Notes: generated by a model from the letters alone, not told the origin. A stretch of DNA of 64,000 bases from Modestobacter sp. VKM Ac-2986 (GCF_026967795.1 NZ_JAPVBH010000003.1:62001-126000); one strand, 5' to 3'. Counted from the stretch's first letter, positions 31,975 through 41,365 are shown. Made by a program: numbers and translations.

Positions 31975-32930
31975 CCGGCCCTGGTCCGCGGTCGCTCAGG
32001 GCGACCGTCCCGGGGCGCCGCGGGGCGACCTCGGCCGCCGGGCCGGCCCGGTCCGCGGCCCCCGGGCCCGGGTCCGCGCCGTCCCCGGCCGTTACGGCGG
32101 CAGCGGCACCGGACGCGCGGGACAGCCGTCCCGAGCGGCGGCCGCTGCTGTGGCTGGCCTGGGCGGTGCTGGCCGTGCTGGCCGCACAGCTCGTGGCCTT
32201 CGTGCTGCGCAGCGACCGGCTGGAGCTGGAGGTCGTGGGGGAGTACCTGTTCGCCGAGCCCGTCCTGGACGGGCTCCTCACCACCGTCGTGCTGACGGTG
32301 GTGGCGACGGTCCTCGGCACCGCGCTGGGTGCGGTGGTCTGCCTGGCCCGGCTGAGCTCGCTGGCGCCGGTGCGCTACCTGGCCACGGCGTGGATCGCGG
32401 TCTTCCGCAGCGTGCCCCCGCTGGTCCAGCTGCTCTTCTGGTTCAACCTCGCCTACCTGGTGCCCGTGCTGTCCCTCGGCATCCCGTTCGGGCCGTCGTT
32501 CGGGGACTGGGACGCCAATGACGTGATCACCCCCTACACCGCGGCCGTGATCGGGTTGTCGCTGTACAACAGCCCCTACAGCGCGGAGATCATCCGCTCG
32601 GGTCTGTCCTCGGTGCCCCGGGGCCAGCTGGAGGCGGCCACGTCGCTGGGGCTGCCGGCCCGGGACACCTTCTTCCGCATCCGCCTGCCGCAGGCCACGC
32701 GGATCATCCTGCCGCCGATGGGCAGTCAGGTGATCTCGCTGCTCAAGGGCACGTCGCTGGTCAGCGTCATCTCCATGACCGACCTGCTCGGCGCGGCGCG
32801 GGAGGTCTACACCCGCACCTTCGAGGTCGTCCCGCTGCTGATCGTGGCGATCCTCTGGTACATCGTGCTCGTGGCCGTCCTCACCACGGGGCAGTCCTGG
32901 CTGGAACGGCGGTTCTCCCGTGGCTACTGA
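31971..32930 (+). CDS. Amino-acid-type ABC transporter permease
   Basis: The 319-residue membrane protein has a 55-residue disordered, proline-rich cytoplasmic lead, then five or so helices of the HisM/GlnP type. The EAA-like loop reads [25 protein letters not shown], where ATPases dock. Only one permease gene is present, so it may act as a homodimer. It overlaps the binding-protein stop at its start and the ATPase start at its end (11 bases). Confidence 0.9.
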   Translation: MTGPGPRSLRATVPGRRGATSAAGPARSAAPGPGSAPSPAVTAAAAPDARDSRPERRPLLWLAWAVLAVLAAQLVAFVLRSDRLELEVVGEYLFAEPVLDGLLTTVVLTVVATVLGTALGAVVCLARLSSLAPVRYLATAWIAVFRSVPPLVQLLFWFNLAYLVPVLSLGIPFGPSFGDWDANDVITPYTAAVIGLSLYNSPYSAEIIRSGLSSVPRGQLEAATSLGLPARDTFFRIRLPQATRIILPPMGSQVISLLKGTSLVSVISMTDLLGAAREVYTRTFEVVPLLIVAILWYIVLVAVLTTGQSWLERRFSRGY

Positions 32931-33738
32931 CCCGATCCGCACCCCGGCGGCCGGGCCCGCCGACGCACCGCCGGTCCTGCGCGCCCGCGGGGTCGGCAAG
33001 GTCTTCGGCGGGGTCCAGGCCCTGCAGGGGGTCGACCTCGACGTGGCCGAGGGGGAGGTCGTCGTGGTCATCGGCCCCTCCGGCTCGGGCAAGTCGACGC
33101 TGGTGCGGTGCATCGACCAGCTCGAGCAGATCGACGCCGGCTCCATCGAGCTCGACGGTGAGCTGCTGGGCTTCCGGGTCGACCGCGGTGGGGTGCTCCG
33201 CCGGCTGCCGACGAGGCGGACCGCCGCCCAGCGCAGGCGGATGGGGATGGTCTTCCAGTCCTTCAACCTCTTCGCGCACCTGACCGTGGCCCGCAACGTG
33301 TGGGAGGCGCCGGTGCGGGCGCTGGGGGTCCCGGCCCCCGAGGCCCGCGAACGCGCCCGCGAGCTGCTGGAGCGGGTGGGCCTGGGACACAAGGCCGACG
33401 CCTACCCCTCCCAGCTGTCCGGCGGGCAGCAGCAGCGGGTGGCGATCGCCCGGGCGATGGCGATGCGCCCGCGCCTCATGCTCTTCGACGAGCCCACGAG
33501 CGCGCTGGACCCCGAGCTCGTGGGCGAGGTCCTGGGCGTCATGAAGTCCCTGGCCCAGGAGCGGATGACCATGATCGTGGTGACGCACGAGCTGCAGTTC
33601 GCCCGCGAGGTGGCCGACCGCGTCGTGTTCATGGACGCCGGGACCGTCGTCGAGCAGGGACCACCGGACCAGGTGTTCGGCCGGCCCGCGACCGAACGGC
33701 TGCAGACGTTCCTGCACCGGTTCTCCGCCGCTCCGTGA
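32920..33738 (+). CDS. Amino-acid-type ABC transporter ATPase
   Basis: The 272-residue GlnQ-like ATPase has Walker [22 protein letters not shown], signature [14 protein letters not shown] and Walker [15 protein letters not shown] followed by [15 protein letters not shown]. It contains a short insert after LDGELLGF ([15 protein letters not shown]) that is unusual but basic and surface-like. GTG 32920 lies inside the permease end. The stop overlaps the PaaX-like regulator start (GTGA). Confidence 0.92.
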   Translation: MATDPIRTPAAGPADAPPVLRARGVGKVFGGVQALQGVDLDVAEGEVVVVIGPSGSGKSTLVRCIDQLEQIDAGSIELDGELLGFRVDRGGVLRRLPTRRTAAQRRRMGMVFQSFNLFAHLTVARNVWEAPVRALGVPAPEARERARELLERVGLGHKADAYPSQLSGGQQQRVAIARAMAMRPRLMLFDEPTSALDPELVGEVLGVMKSLAQERMTMIVVTHELQFAREVADRVVFMDAGTVVEQGPPDQVFGRPATERLQTFLHRFSAAP

Positions 33739-34724
33739 CGACGTCCCCATCGGCCGTCGCGCGGGCGGGATCGGGGCAGGCTGCGCACGTCGACCGGGTG
33801 ACCGGGGCCGGGGCGTCCGTCGTGACCGGTCTCCCGGCCGCGGAGGAGCTCGACGGGCACCGCCCCCAGACGCTGCTGTTCACCTTCCTCGGCAGGCACG
33901 TCCTCGGCTCGCCCACCGGGGTGGCCTCCAGCGTCCTGATCGCCGTCCTGGAGCAGCTGGGGGTCTCCCAGCAGGCGGCCCGGTCGACGATCACCCGGAT
34001 GGTCAAGCGCGGTCACCTGGAACGGCACCGGATCGGGCGGCGCGCCTACTTCACCGTGTCGCCCTCCCTGAGCGGCGTCCTGACCGAGGGGGAACGGCGG
34101 ATCTTCGGCCCGCCGTCGCCCGTCGACCGGGAGGGGACCTGGACCCTGCTCAGCTTCTCCATCCCGGAGAGCGAGCGGGCCGCCCGGCACAGCCTGCGGA
34201 CGGCCCTGGCCTACCGGGGCTTCGGCCTGCTGCGCAGCGGGTTGTGGATCGCCTCGGGGGAGGTGGACGTGCTGCCCACGCTGGACCGGATGGGCCTGCG
34301 CGACCGGGTCGACGTGTTCCACGCCCGCCCGGCCGACCCGCACCGCCTGGTCGGCTCGGTCCAGGACGTGTGGGACCTGGACGCCGTCGCCGAGGGGTAC
34401 CGCCGATTCCTGGACGTGTGGGGTGGTCGGCGTCCGCAGCCGGGCCGGTACCTGGCGAACGACGTGGCGCTCATCTCCGCCTGGCAGCAGGTCCAGGTCG
34501 CCGACCCCGGCCTCCCCGCCTCCCACCTGCCGCCCGACTGGCCCGCGGCGGCGGCCACCGAGCTCTTCCTCGAACGGTCGGCCCGCTGGCGGGCCGCCGC
34601 CGACGCCGAGTTCGGTGAGCTCCTGCGCGACGACGGCGCCGAGTCGGTGGCCCCCGCGGCCACCGTCGCACCGCTCCCGGGTCGCCCGGCCGCCCGGCTG
34701 GTCCGCGGCACCGGCGACCGCTGA
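33735..34724 (+). CDS. PaaX-family transcriptional regulator
   Basis: The 329-residue protein shows all three PaaX parts: an N-terminal winged helix ([15 protein letters not shown] ... [20 protein letters not shown]), the central Cas2-like domain ([22 protein letters not shown] ... [12 protein letters not shown]) and the C-terminal helical domain. PaaX proteins are repressors released by aryl-CoA thioesters. It is translationally coupled to the ABC ATPase, so it probably reports on the CoA thioester of the imported compound. A second PaaX-like gene is at 39939-40802. Confidence 0.9.
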   Translation: MTTSPSAVARAGSGQAAHVDRVTGAGASVVTGLPAAEELDGHRPQTLLFTFLGRHVLGSPTGVASSVLIAVLEQLGVSQQAARSTITRMVKRGHLERHRIGRRAYFTVSPSLSGVLTEGERRIFGPPSPVDREGTWTLLSFSIPESERAARHSLRTALAYRGFGLLRSGLWIASGEVDVLPTLDRMGLRDRVDVFHARPADPHRLVGSVQDVWDLDAVAEGYRRFLDVWGGRRPQPGRYLANDVALISAWQQVQVADPGLPASHLPPDWPAAAATELFLERSARWRAAADAEFGELLRDDGAESVAPAATVAPLPGRPAARLVRGTGDR

Positions 34725-34789
34725 CGTCCCACCGTCGGCCCACCCCCACCTTCCCGCCCGACGTCGACGCCGACGTCCGCCGTCCGGAC

Positions 34790-34806
34790 CCGCCCGCCTC
34801 GGGCGG
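34790..34806 (+). terminator. Short hairpin between the PaaX-like and CoA-transferase genes
   Basis: CCGCCCG, loop CCT, CGGGCGG. It lies in the 119-base gap, 38 bases before the CoA-transferase start. There is no T-run, so it could be a weak terminator or attenuator. Confidence 0.35.
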
Positions 34807-34843
34807 CCCGGGCGATGCGGACGTCGCACCCTGGAGGACTGCG

Positions 34844-36118
34844 ATGAGCACCGCCCCGAACCCCACCGGACCCGACGAGCCGACCGACGAGCGGCCGCTG
34901 GCCGGCATCCGGGTCCTGGACCTGACCCGGGCCCTCGCCGGCCCCTACGCCACCCTGCTGCTGGCCGGTCTCGGTGCCGAGGTCATCAAGATCGAGGACC
35001 CGCTGCACGGGGACCTCGCGCGGGAGAACAGCCCCTACCTCGGCGCACGGGGGGTGGTCGTCGAGCGGCGTGACCCCGACGACGTCTCGCTGTCCCACCT
35101 GACCCGGTCCCGCGGCAAGTCGGGGGTGACCCTGGACTTGAAGAACCCGATGGCCGCCGAGGTCTTCGCCGACCTGGTCGCCGGGTGCGACGTCGTCGTG
35201 GAGAACTTCACCGCCGGCACGGCCCGCCGCCTGGGGGTCGACTACGAGCGGGTGCGCGAGCTCAACCCGCGGGTGGTCTACCTGTCGCTGAGCGGGTTCG
35301 GGCAGGACGACAAGGCCGGCAGCAAGGCGATGGACGTGCTGGTGCAGGCCCTCAGCGGGGTCATGTACACCAGCGGGGAGGCCGGGGAGCCGCCGGTGCG
35401 GCTGGGGATCCCGGTGGCCGACATGCTCGCCCCGGTCTTCGGGGTCATCGGCATCCTGGCCGCCCTCGAGCGGCGCCACCGCACGGGCGAGGGCGACTGG
35501 GTCGACGTGTCCATGCTCGGTGCGCTCACCTCCTTCGTCGCCATCGAGAACTGGGGCGCCATGGCCGCCGCGGGCATGGAGGCGCGGACCGGACGGACCG
35601 TGCACCGCCTGTCGCCGTTCGGGGTCTTCGAGTGCCGCGACGGCCACGTCGCGATCGTGGCGGTGCACGACAAGCTCGCGACCGGGCTGTTCACCGCCAT
35701 GGGCGACCCCGGGATGGCCGAGGACGACCGGTACCGGACCCGGGACCGCCGGGTGTCCAACGCCCGTGCGCTGGAGGCCCGCATCGAGGAGTGGACCCGC
35801 TCCCTCCCGATGGCCGAGGTGCTCGCCCTGCTGGAGGCGCAGGGGGTGCCGGCCGCACCGGTGCGCACCCCGGAGGAGGCGTTCGCCGACCCGGGCACGC
35901 TGCGCCGCCAGGAGGCGGTCCCGGTCGTCCACCCGGTGCACGGGCCGGCCGAGGGACTGCACACCGCCGGGGTGCCGATCACCTTCACCTCCGGCCGGGT
36001 CGGCTTCGACGACGTCCTGCCCCTGCACCTGGGACAGCACAACGACGACGTCTACGGCGGGCTGCTGGGCTACGACGCGGAGAAGCTGCGGGTCCTGCGG
36101 GAGCGGGGGGTCATCTGA
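34844..36118 (+). CDS. CaiB/BaiF-type (class III) CoA-transferase
   Basis: The 424-residue protein opens GIRVLDLTRALAGPYATLLLAGLGAEVIKIE, typical of class III CoA-transferases, and has the catalytic Asp in SKAMDVLVQALSGVM near residue 166, where D-V-x-x-Q-A is conserved. GGAGG precedes ATG 34844. The stop overlaps the next start (TGATG). In HadA, FldA and related systems this enzyme moves CoA onto a 2-hydroxy acid before dehydration. The next gene is dehydratase-like, which supports the same logic here. Confidence 0.92.
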   Translation: MSTAPNPTGPDEPTDERPLAGIRVLDLTRALAGPYATLLLAGLGAEVIKIEDPLHGDLARENSPYLGARGVVVERRDPDDVSLSHLTRSRGKSGVTLDLKNPMAAEVFADLVAGCDVVVENFTAGTARRLGVDYERVRELNPRVVYLSLSGFGQDDKAGSKAMDVLVQALSGVMYTSGEAGEPPVRLGIPVADMLAPVFGVIGILAALERRHRTGEGDWVDVSMLGALTSFVAIENWGAMAAAGMEARTGRTVHRLSPFGVFECRDGHVAIVAVHDKLATGLFTAMGDPGMAEDDRYRTRDRRVSNARALEARIEEWTRSLPMAEVLALLEAQGVPAAPVRTPEEAFADPGTLRRQEAVPVVHPVHGPAEGLHTAGVPITFTSGRVGFDDVLPLHLGQHNDDVYGGLLGYDAEKLRVLRERGVI

Positions 36119-38661
36119 TGCCCGGTACCCCCACCGGCACCCCCACCGGCACCCCCACCGCGGCCCTGGCCGCCGCCCACGCGGCCCGCCGGGACCCGGC
36201 GTCCTGGGCGGACGCGGGGCCCGCGGTGCTGGTGCTCGGGCCGGTGCCGGCGGCGGAGCTGGTGCTGGCGGCCGGGCTGCACCCGGTCGAGCTGACCGCC
36301 GACCCGGTGGCCGGCACCCCGACCCTGGACGCGCTGGCGGGCCCGGTCGCGCTCGGGTGGCGGGGCCGCTCGCTGCTGGAGCAGGTGCTGGTGCTGGGCG
36401 ACCGCCCGGCCGCGGTCCTGTTCACCGGCACCACCGCCACCGACGCCGGGCTCTACGCCACCGTGCGCGAGCTCGCGCGCACCACCGGCGTGCCGCTGCC
36501 GCCGTGCCACCACCTGGACGCCCCGGGCCTGGACCGCGGGTCCTCCGCCCGGTACCGGCGGCACCGGTTCACCGAGGCGATGGGGTGGCTGGGCGGCCTC
36601 TCCGGCCAGGAGGTCACGCCCGAACGCCTGCGCAGCGCGGCCGAGGTCGTGGCCGCCCGCGACGCGCTCCTGCGGGTGCTGCGCGAGGAGCGCCGGTCGG
36701 CCACCCCGCGACTCGGTGGCCACGCCGCGGCGGTCGCCCGCCAGGCCGGCGCGGCGCTGGGTCCGGCCCGCCACCACGAGCTGCTGGCCGCGCTGGTCGC
36801 CGAGGACTTCCGGTCCTCGCCCACGCCGGCCGCCCCTGGGGAGCGCATCGTGCTGTCCGGCAGCACGCAGGAGGACCCGTGGCTCTACGAGGTCCTCGAG
36901 CGGTCCGGGGTCGTCGTCCTGGGGGCGCACGAGGGCGGGGAGACCGGCGGGTGGACCGACGTCCCGGTGGACGTGGTCGGGGCGCTCGCCGAGCGTCCCG
37001 TGGGCTGGCCGGGCCGCCCCGCCGCCGACGACGGGGCGCTGGTGGACCACCTCGTCCGGGAGGCCCGCGAGCTCGCCGCGACGACGGTCGTGCACGTCGC
37101 CTGGACCGGGGACGAGGTCGCCGCGTGGGACGCCGCTCGCCTGGTCGCGGGCGCCCCGGAGGGCCTGGCGGTGGTGACGGTGTCCGGCGCGCCCTCACCG
37201 GCACGGGCGGAGGGCCTGGCGGCCGACTGGGCCACAGGCGGCCTGCGCACGCCCGCGCCCACCGTGGTGGTGACGCCCCCGACGCCGACCGTCCCGGCGG
37301 ACGGTCGCCGGGCCGGGGCGGGTGCGGCGAGCGGGTCGCCCACCGCCGGTGCCGCACGACCGCGCTCGCGGAAGGTGCTCACGGTCAGCGACGAGTTCTC
37401 CGCCCACCAGCGGGAGTGGTTCACCGACACCACGCAGCGGGCCCGGGACGGCGAGCCCTTCGCCGTCGTCGCCGCGGACTACCCGCACGAGCTGCTGCGG
37501 GCGCTGGACGTGCCCTACGTGGTCACCCAGTGGTGGGCCTCGATCGTCGGGGCCAAGCGGCTCATGGCCAGCAACGCGGCGGCGCTCGGGTCCGCCGGCT
37601 ACGACCCCCTCGTGGAGCCCTACAGCACCCAGGGCCTGGCCAGCCACCTCAACGACGAGCAGCCCTGGGGCGGGCTGCCCCGCCCCGGCGTGCTCGGCGC
37701 CACCCTGGGGACGGCGCCCACCCAGCGCATCCACACGGCCTGGGCGCGGGAGACCGGGGCCCGGTACCTCCCGGTGGAGCGCTCGGCCGAGGTGCGGTGG
37801 TCGCTGTCCCCGACGTGGTGGGAGGACCTGCGCCACGACTGGGACACCGCGCTGGAGCCCGTCCGGCTGGACCTGCTGACCGAGGAGCTCGCCGGGGTCG
37901 TGCGCGGCCTGGAGGAGCAGACCGGGCGACGGCTGGACCTCGACCGGCTGCGGGAGGTCCTGGACCTGGCCAACGAGCAGGCGCAGGCAAACCGGCAGGC
38001 CCGCGACCTGCTCGCTGAGGCCCGCCCGGCCCCTGCGGGGATCGTGGACACGATGCCGGCGACCATGGTGCCGCAGTGGCACCGCGGCACGGTCTGGGCG
38101 CGGGACGCCGCCCGGTCGCTCCGGGACGAGATCGCCGGGCGGGTGTCCGCCGGGCAGGGCGTGGTCGCCGACGAGCGGGTGCGCCTGATGTGGGTCGGCC
38201 GGGGGATGTGGGGCGACACCGCGCTCTACCAGCACCTGGAGGACAGCCACGGCGCGGTCTTCGTCTGGTCGATGTACCTGGGGCTGGCGGCCGACGGGTA
38301 CGAGCGTCAGTGCGCCCCGGACCAGGACCCGCTGCGGGCCCTGGCCAGTCGGTTCGTGACGATGGGCGACGAGCTGCGGATGCCCACGTGGGCCGGGGCC
38401 TGGCACGTCAAGGAGGCCCGGTTGCACGGGGTGGACGGCGCCGTCGCCGTCGCCGACGCCGACCCCTTCGTGCTCCGCGCCCTGGAGGAGGCCGGCACAC
38501 CGGTGCTCCGCCTCGGGCTGGACAACACCGACCACCAGGGCGGCGCGCAGGCGCGCGAGGCCCTGCAGCGCTTCGTCGAGGGTCTCGGGACGGCGGGGAC
38601 GCGGGCGGCCGGGACGGTGGGGACGCGGGCGGCAGGGACGGTGGGGCACCGCGCGCCGTGA
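36118..38661 (+). CDS. Fused 2-hydroxyacyl-CoA dehydratase-like (HgdB/BcrB-fold) protein, cysteine-poor
   Basis: An 847-residue protein made of two similar halves. The N-terminal half (to about residue 380) has AAELVLAAGLHPVEL and ERIVLSGSTQEDPWLYEVLE. A Pro/Ala/Gly linker spans about 382-418. The C-terminal half has HELLRALDVPYVV, GYDPLVEPYSTQG and TPVLRLGLDNTDHQGGAQ with a final FVEGL. These are landmarks of the 2-hydroxyacyl-CoA dehydratase/benzoyl-CoA reductase D family, whose two subunits are usually separate. I find only two Cys, near residues 129 and 732. The positions that normally ligate the 4Fe-4S cluster read TAPTQR and ADADPF. Either a different cofactor is used or the protein is not a classical dehydratase. 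Confidence 0.75.
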   Translation: MPGTPTGTPTGTPTAALAAAHAARRDPASWADAGPAVLVLGPVPAAELVLAAGLHPVELTADPVAGTPTLDALAGPVALGWRGRSLLEQVLVLGDRPAAVLFTGTTATDAGLYATVRELARTTGVPLPPCHHLDAPGLDRGSSARYRRHRFTEAMGWLGGLSGQEVTPERLRSAAEVVAARDALLRVLREERRSATPRLGGHAAAVARQAGAALGPARHHELLAALVAEDFRSSPTPAAPGERIVLSGSTQEDPWLYEVLERSGVVVLGAHEGGETGGWTDVPVDVVGALAERPVGWPGRPAADDGALVDHLVREARELAATTVVHVAWTGDEVAAWDAARLVAGAPEGLAVVTVSGAPSPARAEGLAADWATGGLRTPAPTVVVTPPTPTVPADGRRAGAGAASGSPTAGAARPRSRKVLTVSDEFSAHQREWFTDTTQRARDGEPFAVVAADYPHELLRALDVPYVVTQWWASIVGAKRLMASNAAALGSAGYDPLVEPYSTQGLASHLNDEQPWGGLPRPGVLGATLGTAPTQRIHTAWARETGARYLPVERSAEVRWSLSPTWWEDLRHDWDTALEPVRLDLLTEELAGVVRGLEEQTGRRLDLDRLREVLDLANEQAQANRQARDLLAEARPAPAGIVDTMPATMVPQWHRGTVWARDAARSLRDEIAGRVSAGQGVVADERVRLMWVGRGMWGDTALYQHLEDSHGAVFVWSMYLGLAADGYERQCAPDQDPLRALASRFVTMGDELRMPTWAGAWHVKEARLHGVDGAVAVADADPFVLRALEEAGTPVLRLGLDNTDHQGGAQAREALQRFVEGLGTAGTRAAGTVGTRAAGTVGHRAP
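36124..36159. repeat. 12-bp tandem repeat at the dehydratase-like N terminus
   Basis: Three tandem copies of GGCACCCCCACC (the first with T for C) encode GTPT repeated three times at residues 3-14. This is an in-frame simple repeat, likely disordered. Confidence 0.85.
38587..38646. repeat. 24-bp tandem repeat at the dehydratase-like C terminus
   Basis: Two and a half copies of a GC-rich 24-base unit (38587-38610, 38611-38634, partial 38635-38646) encode a Gly/Thr/Arg/Ala tail after the last conserved segment. Copies differ by single bases. It probably arose by slippage. Confidence 0.8.
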
Positions 38662-39926
38662 GGGTCGCGGGTGGCCGGGCGCCTGGGACGTGGTCCCGGC
38701 ACCGCCGCCCACCACCCGGGCCGGCCGACCGGCCACCGTTCCTGCGGGGGCGCTTCCTGGGGTACGTGCTCGGCGCGCTGACCTCCAGCACCGGCATCTG
38801 GATGCTGCGCCTGGGGCAGACCCTGACCCTGCTGCAGGTCCCGGGTGTCACCGGCTGGAGCGTCGGGGCGCTCGCCGCCCTGCAGACCGCACCGCTGATC
38901 GTGCTGGCCCCGGTGGTCGGCCTGCTGTCGGACCGGGTGCACCGGCTCCGGTTGCTGGTGGTCGGTCAGCTGTCGATGGCCGGGGTCGCGGTGGTGGAGG
39001 CGTGGTCGTCCCTCACCGGCAGGAGCTCGGTCACCCAGTCCCTGGTGCTGGCCGCGGTGCTGGGCTGCGCGGCCGCGCTGGACCACCCGGTGCGGACCTC
39101 GGCGGTCGCCGACCTGGTCGCCGTCCCCGACCTGCCCCGCGCGGTGGGGTCCGTCGTGCTGACCACCCAGCTCGGCCGGGTGCTCGGCCCGGCGGCGTGC
39201 GCGGCCCTCACCGCGGTCCGGGGCACGTCGGCGGTGTTCCTGGCCTGCATCGGGCTCTTCCTCGCCTTCGCCGCGGTGCTGCTGACCGGGGTGCGCCAGG
39301 GTCGGTCGCCGTCGCGGGCCGGGGGCGGCTTCCGGGCGGCCCGGCGCGCCCTCCGGGAGGACCCCACGCTGCTCGTCGTCCTGTGGTTCGTCGGCTGTGG
39401 CGGACTGGTCGGGCCGAACCTGACGACGCTGGCCACCCTGACCGTCGGGCTGGAGCTGGGCGGCGGTGCCCTGGAGGTCAGCGCGGCGGCGCTCGCGCTG
39501 GCCGTGGGAGCGGTGATCGGGGCGGGCGCCACGAGCATCGGTCGCCGAGGCCCGACGCTGCGCAGCGTCGGGGTGGCCACCGCCGCCTGCGGGGTGACCG
39601 CGGCCGCCTCCGGCGCCGCGCCCAGCCACCCGGTCTACCTGGGGGCGCTCGTGCTGTGCGGGGCGACCGCCCTGTTCATGGCCTCCCAGGCCGGCGCGCT
39701 GGTGCAGGTGCGGGTGCCCGAGGACGTCCGGGGGCTGGTGACGGCGCTGTTCTCCGTCGCGCTGATCGCCGGCGTGCCGGTGGGGGCACCGCTGATGGGC
39801 TGGGGGGCCGACGTGCTCGGGCCGCGGCTCACCGCCGGGGTGTCCGGGCTGCTCGTGGTCTGCGGTGCCCTCGCGGGGGCGGCGTACCTGCGCTGGGGAC
39901 CGGCCCGCCGACGCCGCCCGGCGTAG
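38658..39926 (+). CDS. MFS transporter (EntS-like)
   Basis: The 422-residue protein has a basic 35-residue lead, then about twelve hydrophobic helices. GLLSDRVHRLRLLVV is the helix 2-3 loop, and the pattern FLGYVLGALTSSTGIWMLRL with ALDHPVRTSAVADLV is typical of the MFS_3/enterobactin-exporter-like group. GTG 38658 overlaps the preceding stop (GTGA). It may export the product or a toxic intermediate of the CoA-transferase/dehydratase-like pair. Confidence 0.85.
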   Translation: MRVAGGRAPGTWSRHRRPPPGPADRPPFLRGRFLGYVLGALTSSTGIWMLRLGQTLTLLQVPGVTGWSVGALAALQTAPLIVLAPVVGLLSDRVHRLRLLVVGQLSMAGVAVVEAWSSLTGRSSVTQSLVLAAVLGCAAALDHPVRTSAVADLVAVPDLPRAVGSVVLTTQLGRVLGPAACAALTAVRGTSAVFLACIGLFLAFAAVLLTGVRQGRSPSRAGGGFRAARRALREDPTLLVVLWFVGCGGLVGPNLTTLATLTVGLELGGGALEVSAAALALAVGAVIGAGATSIGRRGPTLRSVGVATAACGVTAAASGAAPSHPVYLGALVLCGATALFMASQAGALVQVRVPEDVRGLVTALFSVALIAGVPVGAPLMGWGADVLGPRLTAGVSGLLVVCGALAGAAYLRWGPARRRRPA

Positions 39927-39938
39927 GTCCGCCCGATC

Positions 39939-40802
39939 TCAGCGGCCGTGGGCCCGCAGGCTCCGCTCCAGCGCCGTCCGGGCCGCGGGCACCAGGCCCT
40001 CGAGGACGCGCCGGTAGGTGGCCGTGCTCTCGTCGGCCGGCCAGTCCGGCCCCAGCTGCGCGGCCGGCAGGCCCGGGTCGGCGCGCAGGAGTGCCAACCA
40101 GTCGGCGCCCAGGAGCGTGAGCTGGGCCAGGGACCCGGCGACCCGGGACGGCCGTCCCCAGGTGTCGATGAACCAGGTGTGCGAGGCCCGGACGGCCGGC
40201 ACGTCCCAGGCCCGGTGCACCAGCCGGTGCACGTCGGTCCCGGGCAGCGGACTCGCGCTGAACGCGTCGGCCAGCCCGGCGGCGTCGGCCAGGTCCGAGG
40301 AGCCCAACACGGTGGCGACGTCGACCGACCCGGGAGCGATCCACAGCCCGTCCCGCAGGCCGCCGAAGCCGGCCCAGGTGAGCCGGGCGCGGACGCGGTG
40401 GCGCAGGTCGCGGCGGCTCTCCGGCACCGAGTAGCTCAGCAGAGTCCACTCGCCCTCCGGGTGCCTGAAGGGGGCCGGGGAGCTCACCCGCCGGGACGCC
40501 TGGCGCAGGACGTCCTCGGCGAGCGCGGTGAGCTGGTACTCCGCCGTCCGGCCCACCTGCCCCCGGACCAGCAGGCCGCGCTGGGTCATCCGCTTGAGGG
40601 TGGCGCGCGCCGCGGACTCGGTGACCCCGAGGTCGGCCAGCAGGTCCAACAGCGTGATCGAGGGCAGCGGCGGCAGGCCCGCGTCGACGACCAGGGCACC
40701 GAAGAAGCTCAGCAGCAGGGACTGGGGGCGGTGCGGGACCTCGAGAGCCGGTGCCGGTGCGTCCTGGGGGTCGTCGTCGTCGACGGCCGGCAGTGCGCTC
40801 AT
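39939..40802 (-). CDS. PaaX-family transcriptional regulator
   Basis: The 287-residue protein has the PaaX winged helix (RPQSLLLSFFGALVVDAG ... VTESAARATLKRMTQRGLL), the central GEWTLLSYSVPESRRDLRHRVRARL domain and the C-terminal domain. It is clearly paralogous to the regulator at 33735. It is convergent with the MFS gene (12 bases between stops). GGGAGG precedes ATG 40802, and a CTGATCAG palindrome (40812-40819) lies just upstream, possibly an autoregulatory site. Confidence 0.9.
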   Translation of the reverse strand: MSALPAVDDDDPQDAPAPALEVPHRPQSLLLSFFGALVVDAGLPPLPSITLLDLLADLGVTESAARATLKRMTQRGLLVRGQVGRTAEYQLTALAEDVLRQASRRVSSPAPFRHPEGEWTLLSYSVPESRRDLRHRVRARLTWAGFGGLRDGLWIAPGSVDVATVLGSSDLADAAGLADAFSASPLPGTDVHRLVHRAWDVPAVRASHTWFIDTWGRPSRVAGSLAQLTLLGADWLALLRADPGLPAAQLGPDWPADESTATYRRVLEGLVPAARTALERSLRAHGR

Positions 40803-40948
40803 GGGGCCTCCCTGATCAGTCGTCGACCTCAGCCACGGCCTGACCAGGGTGACCCGAGGACCGACATCATCGCGACCGGCGTCCACCGCACGCGCACAGG
40901 GGGAGCAGCCGCGTCACCGGCGGAGGTGGTGGCGGCGGTCGGGCCCGC

Positions 40949-41365
40949 TCAGCCCTGGGCGCGCAGCTCGGCCAGGATCGGCCGGGCGACCGCCAGCGCG
41001 TGGTTGGCCGCGGGCACGCCGGCGTAGACGGCGGTGTGCAGGCAGACCTCGGCGATCTCCTCGTCGGTCAGCCCGTTGTTGACCGCCGCCTTCACGTGCA
41101 GCGCGAACTCGTCCCAGTGCCGCAGCGAGGCAGTGATGGCCAGGGTGAGCATGCTGCGCTCGCGCCGACCCAGCCCCGGCCGCTGCCACAGATCGCCCCA
41201 GGCGACCCGGGTGATGAAGTCCTGGAAGTCGGCGGTGAACGGGGTGACGGCGGCGACGGCCCGGTCGACGTGCGCGTCGCCCAGCACCTCCCGCCGCACC
41301 CGCATGCCGGCCGCGCGGCGCTGCTCGTCGGTCTCCAGCGGTCCGGTCTCCAGCGGTTCGGTCAC
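40949..41365 (-). CDS. pcaC: 4-carboxymuconolactone decarboxylase
   Basis: The 138-residue protein has the AhpD-like decarboxylase core: RREVLGDAHVDRA, TRVAWGDLWQRPGLGRRERSMLTLAITASL and EEIAEVCLHTAVYAGVPAANHAL. It converts 4-carboxymuconolactone to 3-oxoadipate enol-lactone. In many actinobacteria pcaC is fused to pcaD (pcaL). Here they are separate, with GTG overlapping the pcaD stop. Residues 5-12 include a small PLET duplication. Last gene of the pcaHGBDC operon. Confidence 0.95.
   Translation of the reverse strand: MTEPLETGPLETDEQRRAAGMRVRREVLGDAHVDRAVAAVTPFTADFQDFITRVAWGDLWQRPGLGRRERSMLTLAITASLRHWDEFALHVKAAVNNGLTDEEIAEVCLHTAVYAGVPAANHALAVARPILAELRAQG

Noticed and set aside
36124..36159. 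Short repeats as a CRISPR array
   Set aside because: Units are 12 bases without spacers and encode an in-frame peptide repeat.
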